Positions 35,651 through 43,892 of a stretch of 64,000 nt of DNA are shown piece after piece. Position 1 is the stretch's first letter. Each line of letters begins with the position of its first letter. The notes beneath the pieces are model-generated. The model was not told where the DNA came from. It did not search any database and was given only the letters and a program-made list of their open reading frames with translations. The stretch is from Bradyrhizobium sp. AZCC 1721 (lineage in GTDB: Bacteria > Pseudomonadota > Alphaproteobacteria > Rhizobiales > Xanthobacteraceae). The DNA is taken from contig NZ_JAZHSB010000001.1 of assembly GCF_036924715.1 (NCBI RefSeq), forward strand, positions 6,749,001 to 6,813,000. The letters are read 5' to 3'. The position numbers and the translations under genes were made by a program.

Positions 35651-35905
35651 CGGTGATCATCCTGCTCTGCCGCGCGAGCGATGTACCCCGCCGCCGCGCC
35701 CTCATAAATCCCCGCGACCGCGGTTTCAATCCGCCGACATCACTGCAATGCACAATTAAAGATTGCAGCCGGCGCATCAGGGTAACCCCAGGATAGACCC
35801 CGCACCGCCATGCTACCAATAGCCAAGCATCGGCAAATTCTGCTAAAATTGCGTTGAACCTTTTCTCCCCGCTGCAGACTCCATCTCTAAGGGGATTTGT
35901 CGCCT

Positions 35906-36187
35906 GTGTATCGCCGCGCCAACCTTTCGCGGACCTTGGTGCTTGTTGTCGCGCTGTTGCTTACGGCGGTCTCAACGGGCGTTTTTGCGCGCGGATTTCC
36001 TGCCGCCGATCCCCGAAACGACAGGGATCGGATCGAAATGTTCCATTCCCGCCCGTGCGGCGCGGAACAGGACCGTTCCGGACAGACCTGGACCGGTGCG
36101 ATCGATCTCCACCGTACCAACGTTGCATTGATCGGGACGGTGGCGCCGTTATTGGTCGGGCGCCTTCGCAGAGTGGAGTGGATTTGA
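35906..36187 (+). CDS. Small exported hypothetical protein heading the phosphorelay operon
   Basis: A 93-aa protein from GTG 35906, with AAGGGGA about 10 bp upstream; a TTG at 35897 is too close to that site. It has a basic N-terminus and a hydrophobic stretch (LVLVVALLLTAVSTGVFA) with a likely signal cleavage, then a polar, charged tail (DPRNDRDRIEMFHSR...). Its TGA stop overlaps the TTG start of the histidine kinase (TTGA), a sign of translational coupling. I do not recognise the family. It could be a periplasmic partner of the kinase, or simply an unannotated leader. Confidence 0.55.
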   Translation: MYRRANLSRTLVLVVALLLTAVSTGVFARGFPAADPRNDRDRIEMFHSRPCGAEQDRSGQTWTGAIDLHRTNVALIGTVAPLLVGRLRRVEWI

Positions 36188-38283
36188 CCGGCGCGCCGCA
36201 ACAGCAGCGACCAGCGGAACGGCCGGCGAGCTTCGCCGCGCGCGGGCGCTTTCACGTCGTCCAATGGCTCCGCGCGGTGCCGATCCGATGGCGCATTCTG
36301 TCGATCGCGGGATTGAACTCCGCCGTCGTCATGGTGCTCGCCGTCTTGATCTGGAACGGCGCCAACGTGCTGGGCTCTGCATGGGACGACGTCCGGCAGG
36401 TGCGGGAATCAGACAAGATCCTGGCGCACCTCGAAAGCGAAACCAGCCGGCTGCAGAACCTGATCCACCGCTACATCAACCAGCCAAGCCCTGAGCTGTT
36501 CGCCGAGATCCTGCTGCTGCGAGAGGCCGTACTGGGCACGCTCACAACGCGCGCCTCGAACGACCCGATGCTATCGGGGTCAGTCGAGCGGCTCGAACAG
36601 GTCACCGACCGTTTCCTCAACGGCTTCGGCGAATTGCGCGCCGTGCAGGCCACCATCACCAAGACCTATGAGCAGCAGGTGCTGGGACCGGCCCGGGAGA
36701 TGGCCGGGCTGTATTCGATCATCGAAGGCGCCACCGGGCATCGCGACGCGCAGATCTGGCCCGCGCTCGGCAAATCGCGCGAGGCGTTTACGGCCATGCT
36801 GGTTGCCGCCAACGCCTATTACCTGTCGCCCGCCTCAGGCTCCGCCGAGGACGCCCGCAGGAATACCGAGACGATCGAGAAGACCATCCCCATGATGACC
36901 GATCTGGCAGATAATGATTTGCAGCGCATGGCACTGACGCGGTTGCAGGCCCGGACCGTGGCGCTGCGCGACGGCATGGCCAAACTGACCGAACAGCTCG
37001 CGGTCCGGACCGAACTCTTGCGCAATACCATCGATGCCAGCCAGGCCGAGGCCATTGCGGTTATCGACGAGCTATCGGACAAGATGCGCCAGCGCGAGCA
37101 AAAGGCGCAGGAGACTTTTGACAAGACGCTGTCAGGCATCTCGCGCCGGGTGCTGTCGATCGCCGTGATGTTCCTCGGCATCATCCTGTCCGCCGGCGTC
37201 TTGATCGCGCTCTCGATCCGTCTGCCGCTGCAGCAGATCCTGGCGGCGATGCATGCAATCACGTCGGGCAATTACGATCGCCGCGTACAGGGCACCACCG
37301 CGAGAGACGAGGTCGGCGCCATGGCGCGTGCGGTGGACGTCTTCCGCGAGAACGCCATCGCCAAGCGCAAGACCGAGGACGAACTGCGCGCCTCGAAGGA
37401 AAGAGCCGAGAGCGCGCTGCTCGAGCTCAACACCGCGCAGCAGAACCTGATCGACGCCGAGCGGCTGGCGGCGCTCGGCGGGCTGGTCGCCGGCGTCGCC
37501 CATGAGGTGAACAACCCGATCGGCATCAGCCTGACGGTGGCGTCGAGCTTTGCGCGCCGGGCTGAAACCTTCGAATCCGAGTTGCGGACCGGGCCGCTCC
37601 GTCGCTCCAAGCTCGACGAATTCGTCAAGAGCTCGCGCGACGCCGCCCAGCAACTGGTAGCGAACCTGCACCGCGCCGGCGAGCTGATCCAGTCGTTCAA
37701 GCAGGTGGCGGTCGACCGCTCGCACGCCGAGCGCCGGCAATTCAACCTGAGCGAGGCCACCGACCAGATCGTCGCGAGCTTAAGGCCGGTGTTGAAGAAA
37801 GCGGCGATCACGCTGTCGGTCGAGGTGCCGGAAGGGCTCGTCATTGACGGCTATCCCGGCTCGTACGGCCAGATATTAACCAATCTTTTCCTCAATGCCG
37901 CCAATCATGCCTTTGCTGATGGCCGCTCCGGCGCGATCACGATCTCGGCCCGGGCGCGCGGCAGCGACGATGTCGAGATCATCTTTGCCGATAACGGGGC
38001 CGGAATGACGCCGGACGTGCAACGGCAGGCGTTCGACCCGTTCTTTACGACGCGCCGCAACGAGGGCGGCACCGGACTGGGCTTGCATATCGTCTATAAT
38101 CTTGTCACTCAACAGCTCGGCGGCCGGATGATGCTGGAGTCAAGGCTGGGACAAGGCACCACATTCCGCATTATCATGCCGAAAGTCGCCAGGGGCGGAT
38201 CGACAGCCGGATCCACGAGTACAGACCAGACAGCAGCCGACGGAACTTCGCAATGGCCGAACAGGACGATGTCCTCCACCTGA
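36184..38283 (+). CDS. Membrane sensor histidine kinase (HAMP, HisKA, HATPase)
   Basis: A 699-aa protein from TTG 36184, the start coupled to the upstream small gene; the frame stays open further upstream but without a plausible start. One transmembrane helix lies near residues 37-57. A roughly 260-residue periplasmic sensor region rich in helices follows (TSRLQNLIHRYINQPS...), then a second helix near 322-345. A HAMP and coiled-coil linker lead to the H-box with His440 (VAHEVNNPIG). The ATPase boxes are NLFLNAANHA, DNGAGM and GGTGLGLHIV. No Pfam-like sensor domain is evident to me. It overlaps the next gene by 31 bp. Confidence 0.88.
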   Translation: MTGAPQQQRPAERPASFAARGRFHVVQWLRAVPIRWRILSIAGLNSAVVMVLAVLIWNGANVLGSAWDDVRQVRESDKILAHLESETSRLQNLIHRYINQPSPELFAEILLLREAVLGTLTTRASNDPMLSGSVERLEQVTDRFLNGFGELRAVQATITKTYEQQVLGPAREMAGLYSIIEGATGHRDAQIWPALGKSREAFTAMLVAANAYYLSPASGSAEDARRNTETIEKTIPMMTDLADNDLQRMALTRLQARTVALRDGMAKLTEQLAVRTELLRNTIDASQAEAIAVIDELSDKMRQREQKAQETFDKTLSGISRRVLSIAVMFLGIILSAGVLIALSIRLPLQQILAAMHAITSGNYDRRVQGTTARDEVGAMARAVDVFRENAIAKRKTEDELRASKERAESALLELNTAQQNLIDAERLAALGGLVAGVAHEVNNPIGISLTVASSFARRAETFESELRTGPLRRSKLDEFVKSSRDAAQQLVANLHRAGELIQSFKQVAVDRSHAERRQFNLSEATDQIVASLRPVLKKAAITLSVEVPEGLVIDGYPGSYGQILTNLFLNAANHAFADGRSGAITISARARGSDDVEIIFADNGAGMTPDVQRQAFDPFFTTRRNEGGTGLGLHIVYNLVTQQLGGRMMLESRLGQGTTFRIIMPKVARGGSTAGSTSTDQTAADGTSQWPNRTMSST

Positions 38284-39998
38284 TCGACGATACCGGATTG
38301 GCTCCGGAGGACTCGTCCGCGCGCAAGTGGAAGATCGCCGTCATCGACGACGATGCCGCCGTGCACGAGGGCACGCGCTTTGCGCTCAGCGATTACAGTC
38401 TCAACGGCGCAACGCTGGAGATCCTGTCAGCCTATTCCGCGGCCGAAGGCCGCATCTTGATGCGCGACAATCCGGACATCGCGGCCGTGCTGCTCGACGT
38501 CATCATGGAGACCGACGTCGCGGGCCTGGAGCTGGTCGAATACATCCGCAACGAGATCAAGAACGAGACCGTCCGCATCATCCTGCGCACCGGCCAGCCC
38601 GGGCAGGCGCCCGAGCGCCGCGTCATCGTCCAGTACGACATCAACGACTACAAGGCCAAGACCGAGCTGACAGCCGACAAGCTGTTCACCTCGCTGACCG
38701 CGGCGCTGCGCAGCTACCAGCAGCTCGAGCGCATGGTGCAGACAAGGCGCGGGCTTGAAATCATCATCGACGCCGCCTCGACGCTGTACGATTTCAAATC
38801 GATGCAGCGGCTGGCGGAAGGGGTGCTGACGCAGCTCGCCTCGCTGCTCAATGTCGACTGCGCCGGCATTCTGGTGCTGCGCGACGACGGCGCTCCGGGG
38901 AGCGAATTCTCGGTGCTGGCGGGCTCGGGCTGTTACAGCCGGTTCATCGGCACGACCAGCTCCAAGGCGCTCGATCCGGACTTGCGGCAAATGGTGGAGG
39001 CCGCCTTCCAGCGCCGCAAAAACGAATTCGCCGACCACCGCAGCGTGCTGTACTTGCGGACCGGCAGCGGCCGCGAAGTGGTGGTGCTGTTGCAGGCCGA
39101 GCGCCAGCTTTCCGATACCGACCGCGCGCTGGTCGAGATTTTCTCCAGCCGGCTGTCGATCGCGTTCGACAACGTCATCCTCTATCGCCAACTGCATGAG
39201 GCCAACACCCAGCTCGAGGACCGCGTCGCCCAGCGCACCCGCGCGCTGATGCAGGCCAACCGCAGGCTCTCGGCGCAGTGGCTGCGGCTGCAGCGCGCCA
39301 ACGGCTTCAAGAACGAAATTCTCGGCACCGTGGCGCACGATTTGAAGAACCCGCTCGGCGTGATCCTCGGCCGCACCGAGATGTTGACCGAATTGATCGG
39401 CGCGGGCTCGCCGAAGGAGAACGTCACCGCGCAGGTCGAGCACATCAGGGATGCCACCAAACGCCTGACCTCGATGGTCGATCACCTGATTTCGGATGCA
39501 ATGGCGGATGCCTTCGACATCACCATCCGCCGCGAACCGGTCGATGTCGCCGCGCTCGTGACCGAGGTCGCCGATTCCAACCTGCCCTCGGCCGTCAACA
39601 AGCAGCAGGCCGTCACGGTGTCAGCCCCGCCGAATATCGTTACCATGTGCGACGCCGACCGGATCCGCGAGGCGATCGACAACCTCGTCAGCAACGCCAT
39701 CAAGTATTCGCCGATCGGCGGCAAGATCACGGTCACTGTGAGCCATGAAGGCAGCGACACGGTGATTCGCATCGCCGACCAGGGCGCCGGCCTTTCGCCG
39801 GAGGATCTCGGCCGGCTGTTCGGCCGCTTCCAGCGGCTCTCGGCCAAGCCGACCGCCGGCGAAAGCTCGACCGGCCTCGGTCTGTCGATCGTCAAACGTA
39901 TTATCGACATGCATGGCGGCCATGTGACTGCGGAAAGTGCCGGACCCGGGCAGGGATCGACATTTACGGTTACACTGCCTGCGACAGAGACGACATGA
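38253..39998 (+). CDS. Hybrid response regulator/histidine kinase: receiver, DUF3369, HisKA, HATPase
   Basis: A 581-aa soluble protein. The receiver domain (about residues 25-150) has acidic VIDDDAA and phospho-acceptor Asp82 (VLLDVIM). A DUF3369 region follows (about 150-310), marked by RTGQPGQAPERRVIVQYDIN and DYKAKTELTADKLF, which begins at the receiver edge. A short coiled coil then leads to the H-box with His362 (VAHDLKNPLGVIL) and an ATPase with DQGAGLSPEDLGRLFGRF and GLGLSIVKRII. It can both receive and donate phosphate, so it should sit between the membrane kinase and the OmpR-type regulator. Confidence 0.88.
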   Translation: MAEQDDVLHLIDDTGLAPEDSSARKWKIAVIDDDAAVHEGTRFALSDYSLNGATLEILSAYSAAEGRILMRDNPDIAAVLLDVIMETDVAGLELVEYIRNEIKNETVRIILRTGQPGQAPERRVIVQYDINDYKAKTELTADKLFTSLTAALRSYQQLERMVQTRRGLEIIIDAASTLYDFKSMQRLAEGVLTQLASLLNVDCAGILVLRDDGAPGSEFSVLAGSGCYSRFIGTTSSKALDPDLRQMVEAAFQRRKNEFADHRSVLYLRTGSGREVVVLLQAERQLSDTDRALVEIFSSRLSIAFDNVILYRQLHEANTQLEDRVAQRTRALMQANRRLSAQWLRLQRANGFKNEILGTVAHDLKNPLGVILGRTEMLTELIGAGSPKENVTAQVEHIRDATKRLTSMVDHLISDAMADAFDITIRREPVDVAALVTEVADSNLPSAVNKQQAVTVSAPPNIVTMCDADRIREAIDNLVSNAIKYSPIGGKITVTVSHEGSDTVIRIADQGAGLSPEDLGRLFGRFQRLSAKPTAGESSTGLGLSIVKRIIDMHGGHVTAESAGPGQGSTFTVTLPATETT

Positions 39999-40732
39999 CC
40001 CAGAGCCCGCATATCTTCATCGTCGACGACGAGGCGCCGGCCCGCGAGATGGTCGGCGATTACCTCAAGATGCACGGCTTCGGCGTCACCTTGTGCGACG
40101 GGGGAAAGAGCCTGCGCAAGGAGATCGAGAACGCCGTGCCCGACCTCGTCGTGCTCGACCTCAACATGCCCGAGGAAGACGGGCTTTCGATCATTCGCGA
40201 CCTCAAGAGCCGCATCAACGTCCCCGTCATCATGCTGACGGCGACCGCAAGCCCGATCGACCGTGTCGTCGGCCTCGAACTCGGCGCCGACGACTACATC
40301 GCAAAGCCCTGCGAGCTGCGCGAACTGATGGCGCGCATCCGCTCCGTGCTTCGCCGCAGCACGCCTGCCAAGACGGCGACGCCCGAGCCCGCGGCGGCCA
40401 AGGCGGAGAAGGAACAACTGGTGCGGTTCGGCACCAAATGGCTCGACCTCGAAGCCCAGGCGCTGCGCGACGACGAAGGCAACGAGCATCCGCTGACGGC
40501 CTCCGAATTCGGCCTCTTGAAAGTGTTCGCGGCGAATCCGAAGCGGGTGTTGTCGCGCGAGCGGCTGTTGGAATTGGCCAATGCGCGCGACGCCGAAGCC
40601 TTCGACCGCGCCGTCGATCTGCGCATCATGCGTATCCGCCGCAAGATCGAAATCGACCCCACCAAGCCCGCCGTGATCCGCACCATCCGAGGCGGCGGCT
40701 ACCTGTTCTCGCCGAGCGGCGAGAAGGGTTAG
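39995..40732 (+). CDS. OmpR-family response regulator
   Basis: A 245-aa transcription factor. The receiver has acidic IVDDEAP, phospho-acceptor Asp55 (VVLDLNMPEEDG), Thr in MLTATAS and Lys in IAKPCE. A linker rich in Ala/Pro/Lys follows (about residues 125-145). The C-terminal winged helix spans about 150-240 (LTASEFGLLKVFAANPKRVLSRERL, then RIMRIRRKIE and IRTIRGGGYLFSP). Its ATG overlaps the hybrid kinase stop (ATGA). It is the expected output of the three-protein relay. Targets are unknown. Confidence 0.92.
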   Translation: MTQSPHIFIVDDEAPAREMVGDYLKMHGFGVTLCDGGKSLRKEIENAVPDLVVLDLNMPEEDGLSIIRDLKSRINVPVIMLTATASPIDRVVGLELGADDYIAKPCELRELMARIRSVLRRSTPAKTATPEPAAAKAEKEQLVRFGTKWLDLEAQALRDDEGNEHPLTASEFGLLKVFAANPKRVLSRERLLELANARDAEAFDRAVDLRIMRIRRKIEIDPTKPAVIRTIRGGGYLFSPSGEKG

Positions 40733-40741
40733 GCTTTCTTT

Positions 40742-40862
40742 GTCGTCCATGCGAACGCACGGACCCATACGCCGCGGCGGTTATTTTGACCCGCTGGGTT
40801 AGATATCCTTTCCAGACAATAACGCCTTGCGGTTATGGGTCGCTGCGTTCGCAAGGACGACG
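40742..40862. repeat. Palindromic repeat, 'cgtcgtccctgcgaacgcaggga' family
   Basis: Arms GTCGTCCATGCGAACGCACGGACCCATA and its reverse-complement-like partner TATGGGTCGCTGCGTTCGCAAGGACGAC. It is followed 26 bp later by a second copy, making a tandem pair. Confidence 0.8.
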
Positions 40863-40888
40863 GAATAGAGGCGAGGACATCTCAACAT

Positions 40889-41030
40889 GTCGCCCCTGCG
40901 AACGCAGGGGCCCATAACCACAGGCGTTCGTAATTTCGCCTGGCTGGGGCTCCAGCGTATTTCGATAATCAACATCGGTGGTTATGGATCCCGGATCGCG
41001 CTCGCTACGCTCGCTTGTCCGGGACGACGG
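40889..41030. repeat. Palindromic repeat, 'cgtcgtccctgcgaacgcaggga' family, second of a tandem pair
   Basis: The left arm TGTCGCCCCTGCGAACGCAG and inner CCATAACCACA oppose TGGTTATGG and the right end GTCCGGGACGACGGG. The right arm carries an extra CGCTCGCTACGCTCGC hairpin. From 41031 to 41247 I see only the leader of the sigma-factor gene. Confidence 0.8.
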
Positions 41031-41247
41031 GATTTGTTCCGGGACCCAAATCTCATCTCTTCCAATTTTCCGCATATTGAAATTACTGGCATTTTGTCCC
41101 CGAATGTTTCGTCGCGGGCCCTGCAACGAAACAATTCTCTCCCGCACGAAACCATTTTCCCCTTTTCGAGCAGACATCCCGAAACGGAGGCTCATTAACA
41201 ATTCTCCCAACGGAACGCCGCACCTCGTGGCGCAAGGGGAGCCTGTC

Positions 41248-41859
41248 ATGTCGAACGTCATCGCCATCAACGCCGCAGCCAAGAAGTCGATTGCCGCCGC
41301 CCGCGCGACATCGGACGAAACGCTGCTGCAGAGTATTGCCAAGGGCGACCGCACGGCGATGCATGTACTTTACTCCCGTCATAACGTCCGGGTTTACCGC
41401 TTCGTGCTGCGCATGGTGCGTGACACCACGATGGCCGAAGACCTCGTCAGCCAGGTGTTCCTCGACGTGTGGCGGACCGCCGCCCAGTTCGAGGGCCGCT
41501 CGCAGGTTTCGACCTGGCTGCTGTCGATCGCCCGCTTCAAGGCGCTGACTGCGCTGCGCCAGCGCAAGCATGAGGACATCGAGCAGGACGACGTGCTGGA
41601 GATCGCCGACGAGGCCGACACGCCGGAAGCCTCGCTCGACCGCAGCAACACCAGCGCCATCCTGCGCGCCTGCGTCGCCAAGCTGTCGCCGGCACATCGC
41701 GAGATCATCAACCTAGTCTACTACCACGAGAAGTCCGTGGAAGAGGCCGGCGCGATCATCGGTATCCCCCAGAGCACGGTGAAGACCCGCATGTTCTATG
41801 CCCGCAAACAATTGGCCGAGTTGCTTAAGGGCGCCGGCGTGGACAGCATCGCCGCCTAA
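41248..41859 (+). CDS. ECF RNA polymerase sigma factor
   Basis: A 203-aa protein from ATG 41248 with AAGGGGAG upstream; a longer ORF upstream is non-coding leader. Region 2 is YRFVLRMVRDTTMAEDLVSQVFLDVWRTAAQF followed by STWLLSIARFKALTALRQRK. Region 4 is LSPAHREIINLVYYHEKSVEEAGAIIGIPQSTVKTRMFYARKQL. No anti-sigma factor gene follows, which is unusual for a classical ECF pair; the next gene encodes a small exported protein. Its N-terminus (SNVIAINAAAKKSIAAAR) is a flexible extension. Confidence 0.9.
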   Translation: MSNVIAINAAAKKSIAAARATSDETLLQSIAKGDRTAMHVLYSRHNVRVYRFVLRMVRDTTMAEDLVSQVFLDVWRTAAQFEGRSQVSTWLLSIARFKALTALRQRKHEDIEQDDVLEIADEADTPEASLDRSNTSAILRACVAKLSPAHREIINLVYYHEKSVEEAGAIIGIPQSTVKTRMFYARKQLAELLKGAGVDSIAA

Positions 41860-42037
41860 AGACAAGCGATTTCAAACAGTTAGATTGGTGATAGGGACGG
41901 AAAAACGGGCCGGGTTCGACGGACAAAGATTACTTCCGACGAAACAAATGAAACATTTCACGACATCACCCGGAAAAGCTCACCCCCTATACCGATCACC
42001 ACCGACGTAAACGCCAACGCCGAACAGGAGAGCGAAC

Positions 42038-42373
42038 ATGCTGAAGCCGTCCTTCCGCTTTTTCATCGTCCCGCTCGGCGCCGTCGCAACCCTGGCCACC
42101 CTGTCGGCCCAGAACGTTCAGCCTCGCGCTCAGCGCGACGCCGGTTCGACGTTCGTGCGCGAACAGGTGGTCGATTGCGGCACCAAGAGTCCCAAGGAGA
42201 TCTGTGTGATCTCCTACGACAGCGAGACCCCCGCTGAATGCTTCTTTACCTCCCAAGCTCCAGACTCCCAAGCGACCTCCAACGACCCGGCCGGGATGCC
42301 CCCCAGCCGGGTCGCTCTGTTTTGGGCTCCGGATTCCGTGTACGCGGGCCGAACGAGTCTCACACGGACGTGA
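42038..42373 (+). CDS. Small exported protein of unknown function downstream of the ECF sigma gene
   Basis: An ORF of 111 codons from ATG 42038 with CAGGAG upstream. The signal-like start MLKPSFRFFIVPLGAVATLATLSAQ is followed by a short mature part with paired Cys (VVDCGTKSPKEICVISYD). After about residue 75 the frame runs through a terminator-like hairpin, so the native protein may be shorter and the 3' end altered by an indel. I do not recognise a characterised family. It may be an envelope target of the sigma factor. Confidence 0.5.
   Translation: MLKPSFRFFIVPLGAVATLATLSAQNVQPRAQRDAGSTFVREQVVDCGTKSPKEICVISYDSETPAECFFTSQAPDSQATSNDPAGMPPSRVALFWAPDSVYAGRTSLTRT
42284..42323 (+). terminator. 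Rho-independent terminator-like hairpin
   Basis: GACCCGGC (42284-42291) pairs with GCCGGGTC (42306-42313) around a 14-nt loop and is followed by GCTCTGTTTT. It lies within the last third of the open frame of the small exported protein, suggesting that the gene really ends near here. Confidence 0.6.
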
Positions 42374-42464
42374 CGCCGGCTGAAGCGCCGCTGGCGTAAC
42401 GCCCCGCCCCGTCACCGCGAAGTCCATCATGCACCCGGCAATGTCTCGCCGGGACTGGTGATGG

Positions 42465-43163
42465 ATGCTTTCGATGCTCAATCTCGTACTCGCGCTGCTC
42501 GCAGGCGTCGTCACTGTGGCCGCGCCTTGCACGCTGCCAGTGCTGCCTATCCTCCTCGGGGCATCGGTCGGCCAGACCGGCAAGGCGCGGCCGGCAATGA
42601 TCGCGCTCGGCTTTGTGATGTCATTCTCGATGGTGGCATTGCTGCTGGGCGCGATCACGCGCGCATTCGATTTCGATCCCAATCATCTGCGCAACGCCGC
42701 CGCGATTCTTCTAGTCGGTTTTGGATTATTGATGATCTGGCCGGCGCCGTTCGAATGGCTGTCGGTTCGCATCGGCGGCTTCGCCGGCGCTGCGGCGGCC
42801 TCCCGGCAGGGAATGATCGGCGGCTTCGTGCTCGGCACGACACTCGGCCTGGTCTGGACGCCTTGCGCCGGACCGGTCCTCGGCTCGATCCTGACCGTCA
42901 TCGCCACGTCGAACGACACCGCCTGGGCCAGCCTGCTGCTGGTCGTCTACGCAATCGGCGCGGGCTTGCCAATGCTCGCGATCGCTTATGGCGGCCAGGC
43001 CGTCACCACCCGCGTTCGCAGCGTCGCACGGATCGCGCCGCGGCTGCAGCAGGGATTCGGCATCGTCGTCATAGCCTTCGCGCTGCTGTCTTACTTCCAA
43101 TACGACACGCTGATCGTGTCGTGGCTGACCGGATTTTACCCCAACGGCCAGATCGGCCTCTGA
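42465..43163 (+). CDS. ccdA: CcdA/DsbD-type transmembrane thiol-disulfide electron carrier
   Basis: A 232-aa protein with six predicted membrane helices. The two redox cysteines sit in the classic places: VAAPCTLPVLPILLG in helix 1 and GLVWTPCAGPVLGSIL in helix 4. It carries reducing power from cytoplasmic thioredoxin to the periplasm. An overlapping ORF in another frame (42458-43183) lacks membrane character and is a shadow. The gene lies 16 bp upstream of a periplasmic thioredoxin-like gene, its likely partner. Confidence 0.88.
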   Translation: MLSMLNLVLALLAGVVTVAAPCTLPVLPILLGASVGQTGKARPAMIALGFVMSFSMVALLLGAITRAFDFDPNHLRNAAAILLVGFGLLMIWPAPFEWLSVRIGGFAGAAAASRQGMIGGFVLGTTLGLVWTPCAGPVLGSILTVIATSNDTAWASLLLVVYAIGAGLPMLAIAYGGQAVTTRVRSVARIAPRLQQGFGIVVIAFALLSYFQYDTLIVSWLTGFYPNGQIGL

Positions 43164-43179
43164 TGCAATGGAGATTGCC

Positions 43180-43746
43180 ATGAATCTACGTTCGCTCGCC
43201 GCATCGGCTGCCATCGTTGCAGCATCTCTCGCGGGTTCAGCGTTACCTGCCGCCAGTGGCGAGGCGCCACGCGCGCTGGAAACGCCGCTTACCGTCGCCG
43301 CGGCGCCAGCCACCGCGCCCGATTTCGTCGGTCTCGGCAACTGGTTCAACTCGGCGCCGCTCAAGCTCGCCGATCTCCGCGGCAAGGTTGTGCTGGTGAA
43401 TTTCTGGACCTATGGCTGCGTCAACTGCGTGAACACGCTGCCGCATGTCACCGCGCTCTACGCCAAATATAAGGACCGTGGCCTCGTCGTCGTCGGCATT
43501 CACACGCCGGAATTTCCGTTCGAGCGGTCTGCGTCCAACGTTCAGGCCGCGCTGAAGCGGCACGGCATCACTTATCCGGTGGCGCAAGATAACGACTCGC
43601 GAACCTGGAACGCTTACCGCAACCGCTATTGGCCGGCGCAATACATCGTCGACCAGAACGGAAAGATCGTATTCCAGCACGATGGCGAGGGTCAATACGA
43701 GCAGATCGAGCGCACGGTCGCCGGGCTCCTGAACGCGAATAGCTGA
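43180..43746 (+). CDS. Exported thioredoxin-like protein (TlpA/DipZ-type redoxin)
   Basis: A 188-aa protein from ATG 43180 with GGAG upstream. A signal peptide (AAIVAASLAGSALPAASG) is followed by a redoxin fold: LADLRGKVVLVNFWTYGCVNCVNTLPH contains the CxxC as CVNC, where the usual Pro is replaced. It also has VVVGIHTPEFPFER, and the cis-Pro loop is YWPAQYIVDQNGKIV. The CVNC variant is typical of the DipZ C-terminal family. It is coupled to ccdA and should receive its electrons; the downstream reductant target is unknown. Confidence 0.87.
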   Translation: MNLRSLAASAAIVAASLAGSALPAASGEAPRALETPLTVAAAPATAPDFVGLGNWFNSAPLKLADLRGKVVLVNFWTYGCVNCVNTLPHVTALYAKYKDRGLVVVGIHTPEFPFERSASNVQAALKRHGITYPVAQDNDSRTWNAYRNRYWPAQYIVDQNGKIVFQHDGEGQYEQIERTVAGLLNANS

Positions 43747-43892
43747 AATGCCGATCCGCGCAGCGCGCGCGGGTACTATCGTCGCACCCGGCGTGGTAGG
43801 CTCCGCGCCGGGTCCGGGCGCGATCTCCGAAAAACTGTCATCCAGTTTTAAAAAAAGATTGCGGCCGGCGAAACTAGCGACGGGTGGTGTCG

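Noticed and set aside
42458..43183. Frame of 241 codons overlapping ccdA
   Set aside because: It is slightly longer than ccdA but Arg-rich and without membrane segments. The 42465-43163 frame has both CcdA cysteines and six helices.
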